A stretch of DNA of 64,000 nt, taken from Oscillatoriales cyanobacterium CG2_30_40_61 (GTDB lineage: Bacteria > Cyanobacteriota > Cyanobacteriia > Cyanobacteriales > Microcoleaceae). The position numbers and the translations under genes are program-made. Each line of letters begins with the position of its first letter. Position 1 is the first letter of the stretch. The stretch lies in the NCBI GenBank assembly GCA_001873365.1, contig MNYZ01000083.1, positions 1-64,000 of the forward strand, in the 5' to 3' direction. The notes under the pieces are model-generated. The model ran no database searches. It saw only the letters and a list, made by a program, of their open reading frames with translations, and was not told where the DNA came from. Positions 8,301 to 19,222 of the stretch are shown here, in pieces.

Positions 8301-9788
8301 ATGATCAAATCTAACCTTTTGACACCTTTCCCTATTTTAGAAGACTTACGTTTTGGTCTGCCTAATTTTTGTGGCTGGGAAGCTGAAATCCCAGCCTTAG
8401 TTAATCATAATTCTCCTATATTTTTATCTCAAACTAATTTAAAGTTAGATAAAATCAAAGCTGGTTTTGCCTGTGCATTACATTTTCATCAACCAACAAT
8501 TCCCGGGGGAGTTAATGGGGAATTAATTAGTAATCTCCAATATATGTTTGAACATTCCCAAGAGGGAGACAACCATAATGCGGAAGTTTTTGCCTGGTGT
8601 TATCGTCGGATGGGAGAGTTTATTCCTCAATTAATTTCCCAAGGTTGTAATCCTCGAATTATGTTAGATTATTCGGGGAATTTGTTATGGGGTTTCCGCC
8701 AAATGGGACGGGATGATATTCTCAATGATTTGAAAAAAATCACCTGTGATTCTAACTATCAACCCTATGTAGAATGGTTGGGAACAATGTGGAGCCATGC
8801 GGTAATTCCTTCCACACCTATTCCTGATATTTTACTACAAATTCAAGCCTGGCAACATCATTTTGCCTCTATTTTTGGAGAAGATGCTTTAAAACGAGTT
8901 AAGGGTTTTTCTCCTCCTGAAATGCACTTACCCAACCATCCTGATACTTTATATGAATATATTAAAGCCTTGAAAGCCTGCGGTTATCGTTGGTTATTAG
9001 TTCAGGAACATTCTGTTGAAACCTTAGAAGGTTTAGGATTACCCCACGACCAAAAATATATTCCAAATCGTTTAATTGCCCGCAATTCTAATGGCGAAAC
9101 CTTGAGTATGATTGCTTTAATTAAAACCCAGGGATCGGATACTAAATTAGTCGCTCAAATGCAGCCCTATTTTGAAGCAAAAACTAAAGAAAAACAATCA
9201 ATTTCGGGGATACAAGTTCCACCTTTAGTATCACAAATTGCCGATGGCGAAAATGGCGGGGTAATGATGAATGAATACCCTCGGGATTTCCTGCGGATTT
9301 TCTATGAATTGCGGGATCAAAATAATGGGGTGGTGGCGATGAATGGTACGGAATATTTAGAATTATTAGAAACATCGGGAGTTAACCCGGAAGATTACCC
9401 CGCTTGTCAAGCAGTTAATCAGCATAAAATTTGGCAAAAAGTTGATCCAAATCAAGCCACACCGGAAACTGTGGAAACGGCGATCGCTAGTTTAAAACAA
9501 ACCGATGATCAATTTCAAATGGAGGGCGCATCTTGGACAAATAATTTAAGTTGGGTACAGGGTTATGAAAATGTTTTGGAACCCATGAAAGAATTAAGTA
9601 TTGCTTTTCATAAAAAGTATGATTCCCTAGTAAAAGAAAACCCCAATATTACTCAGGAATCTGATTATCAACAAGCATTATTATATAACTTGTTATTACA
9701 AACCAGTTGTTTTCGCTATTGGGGACAAGGAACCTGGACAGATTATGCTCGGGAGATCTATCGTCGGGGGATGGAAGTTTTAAATTAA
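8301..9788 (+). CDS. Glycoside hydrolase family 57 protein
   Basis: FACALHFHQPTIPGGVNGE N-terminal GH57 motif; SPPEMHLP; ATG at 8301 preferred over the listed 8271 start. Confidence 0.85.
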   Translation: MIKSNLLTPFPILEDLRFGLPNFCGWEAEIPALVNHNSPIFLSQTNLKLDKIKAGFACALHFHQPTIPGGVNGELISNLQYMFEHSQEGDNHNAEVFAWCYRRMGEFIPQLISQGCNPRIMLDYSGNLLWGFRQMGRDDILNDLKKITCDSNYQPYVEWLGTMWSHAVIPSTPIPDILLQIQAWQHHFASIFGEDALKRVKGFSPPEMHLPNHPDTLYEYIKALKACGYRWLLVQEHSVETLEGLGLPHDQKYIPNRLIARNSNGETLSMIALIKTQGSDTKLVAQMQPYFEAKTKEKQSISGIQVPPLVSQIADGENGGVMMNEYPRDFLRIFYELRDQNNGVVAMNGTEYLELLETSGVNPEDYPACQAVNQHKIWQKVDPNQATPETVETAIASLKQTDDQFQMEGASWTNNLSWVQGYENVLEPMKELSIAFHKKYDSLVKENPNITQESDYQQALLYNLLLQTSCFRYWGQGTWTDYAREIYRRGMEVLN

Positions 9789-9804
9789 TCGGTGGGGTTT
9801 GAGA

Positions 9805-10476
9805 TTAAGGGTGTTGTAAATGAGCAATTTGTTGGGAAAACCAAAAAGCCGCATTAAAATTATTGGTTTTTTCTAATTGTTCTAAGGTTAATTCTAATAG
9901 GGCGATCGGCAATCCATTCAAAGCAATAGAAGTATTGATTTCTTGATACTTTCCATGGTCTTGTAAACGAAAGGCGATCGCCCGTTTTCCCCTAATATCA
10001 ATCACCCAATATTCCGGTATTCCTAACCCAGCATAGAGTTGTTTTTTCTCATCTAAATCTATGGCTAAAGTAGTATCAGAAATTTCTCCAACTAAATCAG
10101 GAACTCGCCATTGTTCTAAATTAATTCTGCGGGGTTCTCCTTCTTGCCATTTGGGGGAATTTTCACCAATATATAATACTTTATCCGGTGAAGCTGCCCT
10201 TTGATTGGGTTTTTCGATCACACATCCACTAAAGGAGTTTGCTAATACCCCAGGTTCCCGGGAAAACCAGACATAAAATAAAAAACTCAACAAATCATTC
10301 ACATTAGAGTGATTAATTCCTTCGTTACCCATATCAATCCACAAATAGCCTTGATTAAAACTAATATTAAAGTCCTGGGAATGAGGATTATTCACAAAAT
10401 CCAAATAATCCTCCCAGGTCGCTGGTTGCCATGGAGTTTTTTGAGCAGATTCAGGAATAGAAACTAGAGTTGTCAT
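9805..10476 (-). CDS. Uma2 family (DUF820) endonuclease-like protein
   Basis: WEDYLDFVNN, VPDLVGEISDTTLAIDLDEKKQLYAGLGIPEYWVIDIRG. Confidence 0.9.
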   Translation of the reverse strand: MTTLVSIPESAQKTPWQPATWEDYLDFVNNPHSQDFNISFNQGYLWIDMGNEGINHSNVNDLLSFLFYVWFSREPGVLANSFSGCVIEKPNQRAASPDKVLYIGENSPKWQEGEPRRINLEQWRVPDLVGEISDTTLAIDLDEKKQLYAGLGIPEYWVIDIRGKRAIAFRLQDHGKYQEINTSIALNGLPIALLELTLEQLEKTNNFNAAFWFSQQIAHLQHP

Positions 10477-10564
10477 GGTTTCATCCTAACTGAGAAACAA
10501 AGTATAGACTATTTTAACATAGGATTAAAGATGGTGCGTAAGCCAAGCACACGCACCCTAAACA

Positions 10565-11428
10565 TTAGAACTGTAGTTCTTGTAATAACCAAAATCCCGC
10601 AAAAGATTCAGAATTAGGATTAGATTGAACTGCTAAAAAATGTACATTTTGGGCTTTTTGTTTGGTGAGTTCAAAATTTTGGGCTTCTGCTTGGGTTTTA
10701 CTATCGGGTAAATTAGCTAAAATCCAACTTTCATTTTCCCCGGTTTCTAATAATAAATTAGGACGAGAATTAGTATCTAAACGTAAATAAGCTAACTCTA
10801 ATCCCGACATCCAAGCCGCTAAAGGTGTAGCGCGAGAAGAATAAATAATTAACCCCGGAATTGGAGTTTCTGGTGTTAACCCAACCATCACTAATCCGAA
10901 GGCTTCACCAAAGCTAATATCCCATTCTGACAGGTCGGAAAAAGCCCCCGCTTCTAAAGTTACAAAAGCCCATTTATCCCCCTGCAAAGCATCAGGAAGG
11001 GGCTGGGGTTGAGAGTCCATAAATTGAACCGAAGGATTAGCCCCCGCTTGATAATTTTCCAGGGTGGGATAATAGGTTTCTAGGCGTTGGTTTAACCATT
11101 GATAAAGGGCATAGGTGCGCCGACTTGCCGAGGCAGGAATGGCTAATTCTTTACAGGATTTAGAAATCATATTCGCCATCGGACGACGGAAAAAGCGAAT
11201 CCGAGAAGGGGGTGTGGGGGCAGTGGCGATCGCATTTTCAATCGCCTCTTTTAACCAAATCGAGTTGACTTGGTTACTCGGGCAAAACTGGGTGTAGCGA
11301 AACATCGTCTCGGCGCTATCTTCAATATTGAGCGGGGTTTCACAGATTAAGACTTCCCAAACTTTTTTCCCTTCTTCGTCCCGCAGGGGGCGGCTATAAA
11401 AATCGAGTTCCCAAATAGTTGATTTCAT
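10565..11428 (-). CDS. Tab2/Atab2 family RNA-binding protein (DUF1092)
   Basis: MKSTIWELDFYSRPLRDEEGKKVWEVLICE; internal Met preferred as start. Confidence 0.88.
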   Translation of the reverse strand: MKSTIWELDFYSRPLRDEEGKKVWEVLICETPLNIEDSAETMFRYTQFCPSNQVNSIWLKEAIENAIATAPTPPSRIRFFRRPMANMISKSCKELAIPASASRRTYALYQWLNQRLETYYPTLENYQAGANPSVQFMDSQPQPLPDALQGDKWAFVTLEAGAFSDLSEWDISFGEAFGLVMVGLTPETPIPGLIIYSSRATPLAAWMSGLELAYLRLDTNSRPNLLLETGENESWILANLPDSKTQAEAQNFELTKQKAQNVHFLAVQSNPNSESFAGFWLLQELQF

Positions 11429-11529
11429 CAATGACTGGATTTTGTTGGAAATTAACATCTAATCATAAATCCTACCAGCAATTTGGGTTAAGCTGGGGCT
11501 AAGGATTGATTTTTTAGCGATTAACTCAC

Positions 11530-13353
11530 TTATTCAATCGTTAAATTAAACGGTAAACGGGTATAAATTCCTTTCGGATCATTCATTTCTTTAATCATTA
11601 ATAATTCCTCTTGAAGTCTGAGAAATTCACGGGTGAGGGGATCAACGGGGGTTGGTATTTTTGTTAGGTTATCTCCGGCTAAATTCTCTAAAATTCGTTC
11701 TTCTAATGTTCGAGGTTTAGGTGGTTGTTTAAGTGTCCAATCCTCTCCTAAATTGGCTTTTTTAGCCGCTGCCGCGATCGCCGCATCTAAACCGCCAATT
11801 TCATCGACTAACCCTAACTTTTTAGCCTGTGCACCCGACCAAACTCGCCCTTGAGCAATTTCTTGAACTTGATTTTTAGGTAACTTACGACGGGTAGCCA
11901 CATTAGAAATAAAGCGATCATAAATTAAGTTAACTACCTTTTGTAACCGAGCTAATTCCTCGGGACTTTTCGGCCGACTATTGGTTTGAATATCCGCAAA
12001 CTTACTGGTTTTAACAATATCCCAGGTAATCCCATTTTTACTAGCAATATCTTGAATATTAAACAGTAATCCAAACACCCCAATTGATCCGGTTACAGTA
12101 TTAGCTTGGGCAAAAATTTTATCCCCACCCATGGCAATCCAATATCCCCCGGAAGCGGCAAAATTCCCCATAGAAACTATCACAGGTTTTTGTTTTCTGA
12201 TCAGATCTACTTCCCGTCCAATCACCTCCGAAGCGGTGGCACTACCCCCCGGACTATTAACCCTTAAAACCACTGCTTTTACCTTTTCATCTAAGCGTAA
12301 TTTTCTTAATTCTTTAGCTAACCGATCGCCTCCAATTTGGCTAGAAGTTCCCATTCCATCGACAATTTCACCTTCAGCATAGACGATAGCAATTTTATTT
12401 GTACTATTTTTATTTCCACTATTAATATTAGCAACTTCAGGAATTTTGGCATAGGAATTGATACTAATTTGTCGAAATTGTTGGCTTTTTTCCTTAGATT
12501 CTCCGGTCATTTTTTTGAAGTCTGTAATCACTTCATCACCATAGGCAACTTGATCAACTAATTTTCCTTTTAAAGCCTGATCTGCTAATAGAATACCTTC
12601 AGTATTAGAAAAAGCCTGTAACTGTTGGGGTGTTAATTTGCGGCTAGGTGCAATAGTTCTTAACCATTCTCCCCATAAATCTCCTAAGAGTTTTTGAGTT
12701 TGTTCTCGATTTTCTGGACTTAATTTTTTCAGTAAAAATGGTTCAACGGCCGCCTTATATTTACCCACCCGAATCACCTGCACCCCAATCCCATATTTTT
12801 CTAAAGCTCCGGTTAAAAACATCACTTGGGAACTCAACCCTTTAATATCTAAAGATCCCAAGGGATTAATTACTACTTGATTAGCAACGGAAGCTAAATA
12901 ATATTCGGGTGCTGTCCAATCAATATCATAGGCAATAATAGTTTTTCCGCTATTTTTAAATCGTTGTAGGGCTTGGCGAATTTCTTTTAAATTAGCTAAT
13001 CCTGTGGAAGTTGGGGTATTAGTTCCTTGTAAATAAATGGCGACAATTTTATCATCTTTACTAGCTTGATCAATTGTTTGAACTAAGGTTCTTAACTGAA
13101 TTGAAGTCGGACTATCTTCTGATAAAATTTCCTGTAAGGCTTCAGAGGTTGAGGGATTTGGCCCCGTATCACTTACACTTAATGCTAAATCAAAAACTAA
13201 TACGGATTTATCCTTAACTAAGGGCTCAGATTCTTGATTTGCCATTAGAATTACTAGGAAAATTAATCCTCCAATCCCTAGGGTGGTAGTTAAGACCAGT
13301 CCAATTAGGTTTCCTAATAAACTAGCAAATGTAAATTTGAGAAAATCTTTCAT
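11530..13353 (-). CDS. sppA: Signal peptide peptidase SppA, 67K type
   Basis: VVLRVNSPGGSATASEVI, ASGGYWIAMGGDKIFAQANTVTGSIGVFG; tandem S49 domains. Confidence 0.94.
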   Translation of the reverse strand: MKDFLKFTFASLLGNLIGLVLTTTLGIGGLIFLVILMANQESEPLVKDKSVLVFDLALSVSDTGPNPSTSEALQEILSEDSPTSIQLRTLVQTIDQASKDDKIVAIYLQGTNTPTSTGLANLKEIRQALQRFKNSGKTIIAYDIDWTAPEYYLASVANQVVINPLGSLDIKGLSSQVMFLTGALEKYGIGVQVIRVGKYKAAVEPFLLKKLSPENREQTQKLLGDLWGEWLRTIAPSRKLTPQQLQAFSNTEGILLADQALKGKLVDQVAYGDEVITDFKKMTGESKEKSQQFRQISINSYAKIPEVANINSGNKNSTNKIAIVYAEGEIVDGMGTSSQIGGDRLAKELRKLRLDEKVKAVVLRVNSPGGSATASEVIGREVDLIRKQKPVIVSMGNFAASGGYWIAMGGDKIFAQANTVTGSIGVFGLLFNIQDIASKNGITWDIVKTSKFADIQTNSRPKSPEELARLQKVVNLIYDRFISNVATRRKLPKNQVQEIAQGRVWSGAQAKKLGLVDEIGGLDAAIAAAAKKANLGEDWTLKQPPKPRTLEERILENLAGDNLTKIPTPVDPLTREFLRLQEELLMIKEMNDPKGIYTRLPFNLTIE

Positions 13354-13395
13354 ATTATTAATAAATGGGATAATCTAATTTAATCGGGCACGGGT

Positions 13396-14433
13396 TTAGG
13401 GTTTGGGTTTCAAGGCTCCTGATGTTTGCAAGTGATTTAGGGTACGATTATTTGTACAAAATAGCACGGTGATCAATTCTGCTGTTAAAATCTCTACTAA
13501 AGTATAGACTGCTGCTTCCGATTCGGCCGCGGCTTGCAAAAATGGCCAGGCAAACCCAGTTAGATTCGCACCCAGGGCGATGGCTTTGGCCGCATCTAAA
13601 CCACTGCGTAACCCCCCCGAAGCAATTAAGGGAATATCGGCAGACACTTGCCGAATACTGGTAATACAATCGGCCGTGGGTATGCCCCAATTGGCAAAGG
13701 TTTCCCCTAGACGACGCTGTAGGGGGTCTTGGGCGCGTTCTCCTTCGATTTTAGCCCAGGAGGTTCCCCCCGCCCCTGCCACGTCAATAGCGGCCACTCC
13801 GGCCTCAATTAATCGTTTGGCCATCACGGCATTAATCCCATTTCCGACCTCTTTGGCAATTACCGGAACCCGAAGTTGAGTACATAATTGTTCTATTTTA
13901 TGAAATAATCCTTTAAAATTAGTATCTCCTTCGGTTTGAATACATTCTTGTAAAGGATTTAGGTGTAAAATTAGGGCATCGGCTTCTAATAAATCTATGG
14001 TTTTTAAACATTGTTCTAAACCATATTCATAGTTTAATTGAACGGCTCCTAAATTAGCAAATAGTAAGATATTGGGGGCGAGCGATCGCACCGCAAAAGT
14101 ATCAGCTACATCGGGATTTTCTACTGCTACGCGTTGGGAACCGACTCCCATAGCTATATGATAATGTTCAGCCACGGCGGCTAACCGATAATTAATTAAT
14201 TTTGCCTGTTCCGTGCCTCCGGTCATGGAGGAAATTAATAAAGGTGCTCCTAATATTTTACCTAAAAATGATGTGGTCAGATCAATTTCACTACGGTTTA
14301 AATCGGGTAAACAACAATGGGTAAAATCATAACGTTCTAACCCCGTTTTTGTTTGTCGAAACTGCACATCTTCTTCTAAACAAATGCGTAGGTGATCGGC
14401 TTTGCGGTTTTGAATTTGATTAGAAAATACCAT
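13396..14433 (-). CDS. fni: Type 2 isopentenyl-diphosphate delta-isomerase
   Basis: [56 protein letters not shown]. Confidence 0.95.
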   Translation of the reverse strand: MVFSNQIQNRKADHLRICLEEDVQFRQTKTGLERYDFTHCCLPDLNRSEIDLTTSFLGKILGAPLLISSMTGGTEQAKLINYRLAAVAEHYHIAMGVGSQRVAVENPDVADTFAVRSLAPNILLFANLGAVQLNYEYGLEQCLKTIDLLEADALILHLNPLQECIQTEGDTNFKGLFHKIEQLCTQLRVPVIAKEVGNGINAVMAKRLIEAGVAAIDVAGAGGTSWAKIEGERAQDPLQRRLGETFANWGIPTADCITSIRQVSADIPLIASGGLRSGLDAAKAIALGANLTGFAWPFLQAAAESEAAVYTLVEILTAELITVLFCTNNRTLNHLQTSGALKPKP

Positions 14434-14705
14434 ATCAGTAATCAGTAATCAGTTAACAGTTAACAGTTATCAGTTATAGCAAGAGGCAATAGGGAATAGG
14501 GAATAGGCAATGGGCAATAGGTAAATACTTACTGTGAGCAGCTTTTAGCTTTCAAGAATGTCCTAATAGATGTGGCGACTGCTATCTCAGTTTCTAGTTA
14601 TCAGTTATTAGTTATTCGTTATTCGTTATTAGTTGAGAAGTTAATAAATTAACTGTAAACTGTAAACTTACCAACTGTTAACTGATAACTGTTAACTGTT
14701 AACTG
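14434..14705. repeat. Heptameric repeat-rich intergenic segment (CAGTTAT/CAGTTAA/GGGAATA types)
   Basis: atcagtaatcagtaatcagttaacagttaacagttatcag...caatagggaatagggaataggcaatgggcaatagg...aactgttaactgataactgttaactgttaactg. Confidence 0.88.
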
Positions 14706-14708
14706 AAT

Positions 14709-15605
14709 TCAGGATCGTCGAATATTAAAACAACACCAATCTTGACGACGCCAGAGGGTAGCAACGACCCAGCCCTGTTGTTCTAAAGTATCTGCAATTG
14801 GTTTAGCTTGATCCATTAAAATTCCGCTTAAAATCGCCCAAGTATTTTTCTTGGCTATAGCATTAAATTGAGGAATTAAATCGATAATTACTTCTGCTAA
14901 AATATTACAAACAATTCCATCTACAGGTTGCTCTACTGCTTGAATTACTTGCTGAATACTGCCATCTTGAATATTAATTCTTTCCGGTGCAATTTGATTT
15001 AATTCGCAATTTTCGTAAGTTGAACGAGTTGCTAACGGATCATTATCAACAGCATAAACCTTAGAAGCCCCTAATAAAATTGCCCCAATTGATAAAATAC
15101 CAGAACCGCAACCAATATCTGCAATCACCCCCTGGTTGTGTTCTCCACCTAATCGCATTTCCAAGGATTCTAAACACAGTTGAGTTGTGGCGTGGGTTCC
15201 GGTTCCAAAGGCAACGCCGGGGTCTAAACGTAATAGAATCCGATCGGGATTTTCGGGTAATTCTAACCAAGCCGGGTAAACTAAAAAGCGATCGCCAATG
15301 GGTGTCGGTTCCCAATATTGTTTCCAACTACTTGACCAGTCCTGTTCATCAATTAAATCCCAAGTCACCGCCGGAATTGGCATTTCTAAACACAAAGCAT
15401 CTTGACGTAATAATAAAGCCAGGGCTGCTAAATCGAGCAAATGGGCTTTTTCTTCGGGGAGATAGGCTGATAACAAGCAGGAATTATTTTTAATTTGACT
15501 CGCTGTTCCTCGACAACCAAATGCTTCCATACGCCAAAAAACAGCATCTTCTAGCATCGGATCACATAATACTTTAATTTCCCACCAACTATTAGCCATA
15601 ATCAT
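14709..15605 (-). CDS. prmA: Ribosomal protein L11 methyltransferase
   Basis: [54 protein letters not shown]. Confidence 0.95.
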   Translation of the reverse strand: MIMANSWWEIKVLCDPMLEDAVFWRMEAFGCRGTASQIKNNSCLLSAYLPEEKAHLLDLAALALLLRQDALCLEMPIPAVTWDLIDEQDWSSSWKQYWEPTPIGDRFLVYPAWLELPENPDRILLRLDPGVAFGTGTHATTQLCLESLEMRLGGEHNQGVIADIGCGSGILSIGAILLGASKVYAVDNDPLATRSTYENCELNQIAPERINIQDGSIQQVIQAVEQPVDGIVCNILAEVIIDLIPQFNAIAKKNTWAILSGILMDQAKPIADTLEQQGWVVATLWRRQDWCCFNIRRS

Positions 15606-15880
15606 TAATCAGTTATCAGTAATCAGTTATCATTCATCAGTGTAAGAGTTATTAGTCATCAGTTAACAGTGTAAGAGTTATCAGTTATTAGTTGACAGTA
15701 AAGAGTTCATTGTTAATATTTGTGGGCTAAAAACAGTTAACTGGTACGGGCGAGTTCATCGAGATGCGTGGTGATTAACAAAGATCTAAAAGAACCCGCC
15801 CCTACGACTAATAACTGTTAACTTATGACTGATGACTGTTAACTAATAACTGTTAACTGATGACTGTTAACTGATAACTG
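15606..15880. repeat. Heptameric repeat-rich segment with inverted arms
   Basis: Left arm cagttatcagtaatcagttatc..., right arm ...aactgttaactgatgactgttaactgataactg. GGTACGGGCG...CGCCCCTAC inverted pair in the middle. Confidence 0.88.
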
Positions 15881-15881
15881 A

Positions 15882-17465
15882 TTAAAGCGTTACGGTATAG
15901 GCATCGCGGATGCCAGAGACCTTAATAATTTCTGCCAAAATACCTTCAGGTAAGGGATCATCGAGACTTAATACCATGACAGCTTCGCCGCGAACAATTT
16001 TACGTCCGACCTGCATACTGGCAATATTGACATTAAAGCTGCCCAAAAGGGAGCCAATTTTACCAATAATTCCTGGTACATCCCGATGGAGGGTAAACAA
16101 CATATAGCGGGTAGGCGGAACGTTAATGGGGAAATCGTCCACACTGGTGATCCGAATTTCCTGCTCGCCTAATAGGGCTCCGGTCACTGAATGAGTGCCT
16201 AAACTCCCCTTAGCTTCTAAATGCAGCGATCCCGTATAGTCCATCAAGGAGGCATCCCGGGTTTCAATCACTCGGATACCCCGTTCCTTGGCTTCAATAC
16301 TGGCATTAACATAGTTAACTCGCTCCCGTAAAGCTTCGGACAGTAACCCTTTCAGGGAAGCCACAACCACCGCTTGGCTTTTAGTTCCAGCTAGTTCACC
16401 TTGCAAACGGACATCGAGAAAATCGATCCGTCCCCCAGCTAACTGACCCACCATGTTCCCCAAGGTTTCCGCCAATTGCAGATAGGGTTTGAGTTTTTCC
16501 AAGACATCGGGATATAACCCCGGAATATTCACCGCAGAGCGGGCTGGGAGGCCGAGTAACACATCGCGAATTTGTTCAGCCACATCCAGCGCCACATTGA
16601 CTTGAGCTTCCTCTGTAGAGGCTCCCAGGTGGGGTGTGAGAACAATTTTAGATCCCAATTCCCGCAGGGGAGAATCTGCTTCTAGGGGTTCATTTTCAAA
16701 GACATCTAGGGCAGCCCCGGCAATTTGGCCAGTTCGTAGAGCATCGGCTAGGGCTGCTTCATCAATCACACCACCTCTAGCGCAGTTAATTAGGCGGGCG
16801 GTGGGCTTCATCTTGGCGAAGACTTCCGCATTAAAAAGATGGTGGGTTTCTTTGGTTTTGGGGATATGCAGCGTAATATAATCGGACTCTTGAACCAACA
16901 GATCCAAGTCCACTAACCGACAACCAATTTGATCCGCCCGTTCTTGGGATATAAATGGATCATAGGCCAAAAGTTTCATCCCCATTGCCTTGGCGGCGGC
17001 GGCAAAGTGGGAACCAATTTTACCTAAACCCACAATTCCGAGGGTTTTCTTATAAACTTCTACGCCCACGAAGCTTTTGCGATCCCATTTGCCACTTTTC
17101 ACCGATTGGTTAGCCTCGGGGATATAACGAGACATCGATAACATCATCGCCAGGGCGTGTTCAGCCGCGGCAATGGTATTTCCTTCGGGGGAGTTGACCA
17201 CAACGATCCCTTTCCGGGTAGCGGCGGGAATATCTACGTTATCCACACCGACACCCGCCCGACCAATAATTTTTAAGTTATCGGCGGCTTGAATAATTTC
17301 TTGGGTTACACGAGTTCCAGACCGGATCATCAAAGCATCATACTCTGGAATAATCCGCACCAGTTCTTCTGGGGGTAAACCTATTTTGACATCCACCTGA
17401 GCGACTTGAGACAGGATGTCTATACCAACTTGATCAATAGAATCGGATACGAGAACCTTAGACAT
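15882..17465 (-). CDS. serA: D-3-phosphoglycerate dehydrogenase
   Basis: VLVSDSIDQVGIDIL, LGIVGLGKIGSHFAAAAKAMGM, C-terminal ACT domain. Confidence 0.97.
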   Translation of the reverse strand: MSKVLVSDSIDQVGIDILSQVAQVDVKIGLPPEELVRIIPEYDALMIRSGTRVTQEIIQAADNLKIIGRAGVGVDNVDIPAATRKGIVVVNSPEGNTIAAAEHALAMMLSMSRYIPEANQSVKSGKWDRKSFVGVEVYKKTLGIVGLGKIGSHFAAAAKAMGMKLLAYDPFISQERADQIGCRLVDLDLLVQESDYITLHIPKTKETHHLFNAEVFAKMKPTARLINCARGGVIDEAALADALRTGQIAGAALDVFENEPLEADSPLRELGSKIVLTPHLGASTEEAQVNVALDVAEQIRDVLLGLPARSAVNIPGLYPDVLEKLKPYLQLAETLGNMVGQLAGGRIDFLDVRLQGELAGTKSQAVVVASLKGLLSEALRERVNYVNASIEAKERGIRVIETRDASLMDYTGSLHLEAKGSLGTHSVTGALLGEQEIRITSVDDFPINVPPTRYMLFTLHRDVPGIIGKIGSLLGSFNVNIASMQVGRKIVRGEAVMVLSLDDPLPEGILAEIIKVSGIRDAYTVTL

Positions 17466-17739
17466 GATTTAGGAAAATGGGTTGCAATTTTTCTGAAAAC
17501 GAAACATTACCCCCCGACAAAATCAGCTAGGGGGAAGTCTGGGAGAGTTTGCATTAGTTATTTTCTCTCCCCAATTAACGGTCTATATTAATACCGTAGT
17601 AGGTTATTTTAACTCTTAATGGGTATATTCACTGCGAATTATTGGAAAAAATTTAACTTCGCGGGGACGGCGAAGAAAAGATGGGCACCGGAGAAGTGTA
17701 GACTAAGAATAGATTGATTGCCTATTCCCAACGATAATT

Positions 17740-18255
17740 ATGAACTATCTGGTCACTGTCCTGGCCGATCGCTTTCAAGCAGAAACGGCCTATGTTGAAT
17801 TAGAAAAAGAAGGTGTACCGACCACTCAAATCAGTATTCTAGGAAAAGGTTATAAAACCGCCGATGAATTTGGCTTAATTGACCCGAATGAAAGCGCCAT
17901 TAAACAAGTGAAATTAATGGCAACTTGGTTAATTCCCTTTGGATTTGTTTCTGGTTTTGGCTTTAGTTTAATTACGGGATTAGATACCTTTGCCTGGGCG
18001 GGAGTTTTGGGAAATCATTTAATCGGTGCGGTTCTCGGTGGCATTTCCGGGGGGTTAGGGAGTATCTTAGCCGGGGGTGGGGTCGGATTAATTGTTGGTG
18101 GCGGCGATGCCTTACCCTACCGTAACCGCCTGAATGCTGGAAAATATTTAGTCGTGGTCACGGGTTCGGAAACCCTGATGCGCAAAGCCAATCGGATTTT
18201 AAGGGACTTAGAACCGGAAAATATTCAAGGTTATACCGTCGGTGAGAACGAATAA
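17740..18255 (+). CDS. Conserved cyanobacterial glycine-rich membrane-associated hypothetical protein
   Basis: Complete ORF; central GAVLGGISGGLGSILAGGGVGLIVGGG hydrophobic segment. Confidence 0.75.
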   Translation: MNYLVTVLADRFQAETAYVELEKEGVPTTQISILGKGYKTADEFGLIDPNESAIKQVKLMATWLIPFGFVSGFGFSLITGLDTFAWAGVLGNHLIGAVLGGISGGLGSILAGGGVGLIVGGGDALPYRNRLNAGKYLVVVTGSETLMRKANRILRDLEPENIQGYTVGENE

Positions 18256-18414
18256 TTGAAAGGGGGGGAATTGATCATGGAATCTGTCCCTTTTCTTCCT
18301 AGGTATTTTTAATCATTTAGAGATCAAATTCCTCAAAATTAACCGCATTTCTTATTAAAAATGTTATCATAATAATAGCATAAATTTTCATCTTCCTTCA
18401 CCTAAAATCCCCTA

Positions 18415-19194
18415 ATGTTACCAAGAGAAGAAATCCTAAAAGGTATCGAAAATCGAGATAGTATAGCCCGGGTGATCGACTTGGCAGAACAAGCCCTGAA
18501 AACCTGGGAAATCACCCTAACCGATTTCCTTTCTCCCCCGGAACTCGCTGAATCTGAAAAGGTGTTTAGCCGATTAACAGAAGTACAAATGCTCCCCTGG
18601 GGAGGCTACCCCCAAGCGGAACGCCAACGGTTAGGAATTGCCCGATCTGAACTTCCTCTTGATACTTCCCAAGTCAGCGTTGTAGTTTTAGAAATATCGG
18701 GTAATTTTCTCTTTGACCCGGCTACCCATCGGGACTTTTTAGGGTCGATGTTAGGGACGGGAATTGTCAGAGATAAAACCGGGGATATTATTGTTTTAGG
18801 AGAACGGGGAGCCCAAACTATTGTTACTCCCGAATTGGCAGATTTTCTTGAGTTAAATCTGACTCAAGTCCGCTCTGTTCCGGTGAAAACTAGACGGATT
18901 GATCCGGGGGAATTAAAAGTTAGAGAACCCAAGAAGAAAGAGTTAACAACCGTAGAAGCTTCCATGCGTTTAGATGCGATCGCTTCTGCTGGATTTGGGA
19001 TGTCTCGCAGTAAGATGGTGAGTTTAATTGATGGGGGAGATGTGCGGGTTAATTGGAAGGAAATTACCCAAGCGAGTTATCAATTGAAATCGGGGGATTT
19101 AATTGCCATTCGGGGAAAAGGACGTTTAGAAGTTAAAGATATGGCTATTACTAAAAAACAAAGATATCGGGTTGAATTAACCCGATATCAATAA
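18415..19194 (+). CDS. Photosystem II S4 domain protein (YlmH-like RNA-binding protein)
   Basis: S4 motif RLDAIASAGFGMSRSKMVSLIDGGDVRVNWK and YlmH-like N-terminal domain. Confidence 0.9.
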   Translation: MLPREEILKGIENRDSIARVIDLAEQALKTWEITLTDFLSPPELAESEKVFSRLTEVQMLPWGGYPQAERQRLGIARSELPLDTSQVSVVVLEISGNFLFDPATHRDFLGSMLGTGIVRDKTGDIIVLGERGAQTIVTPELADFLELNLTQVRSVPVKTRRIDPGELKVREPKKKELTTVEASMRLDAIASAGFGMSRSKMVSLIDGGDVRVNWKEITQASYQLKSGDLIAIRGKGRLEVKDMAITKKQRYRVELTRYQ

Positions 19195-19222
19195 TCAGTT
19201 TATACTAGATAATTTAAGGAGA

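Noticed and set aside
4266-10476. Two Uma2 (DUF820) genes as parts of a defence island
   Set aside because: Uma2 genes are very numerous and scattered in cyanobacterial genomes; the surrounding genes are core metabolism.
17480-17560. C-rich/G-rich stretch upstream of serA as a small RNA or riboswitch
   Set aside because: No recognised consensus; a covariance-model search would be needed.
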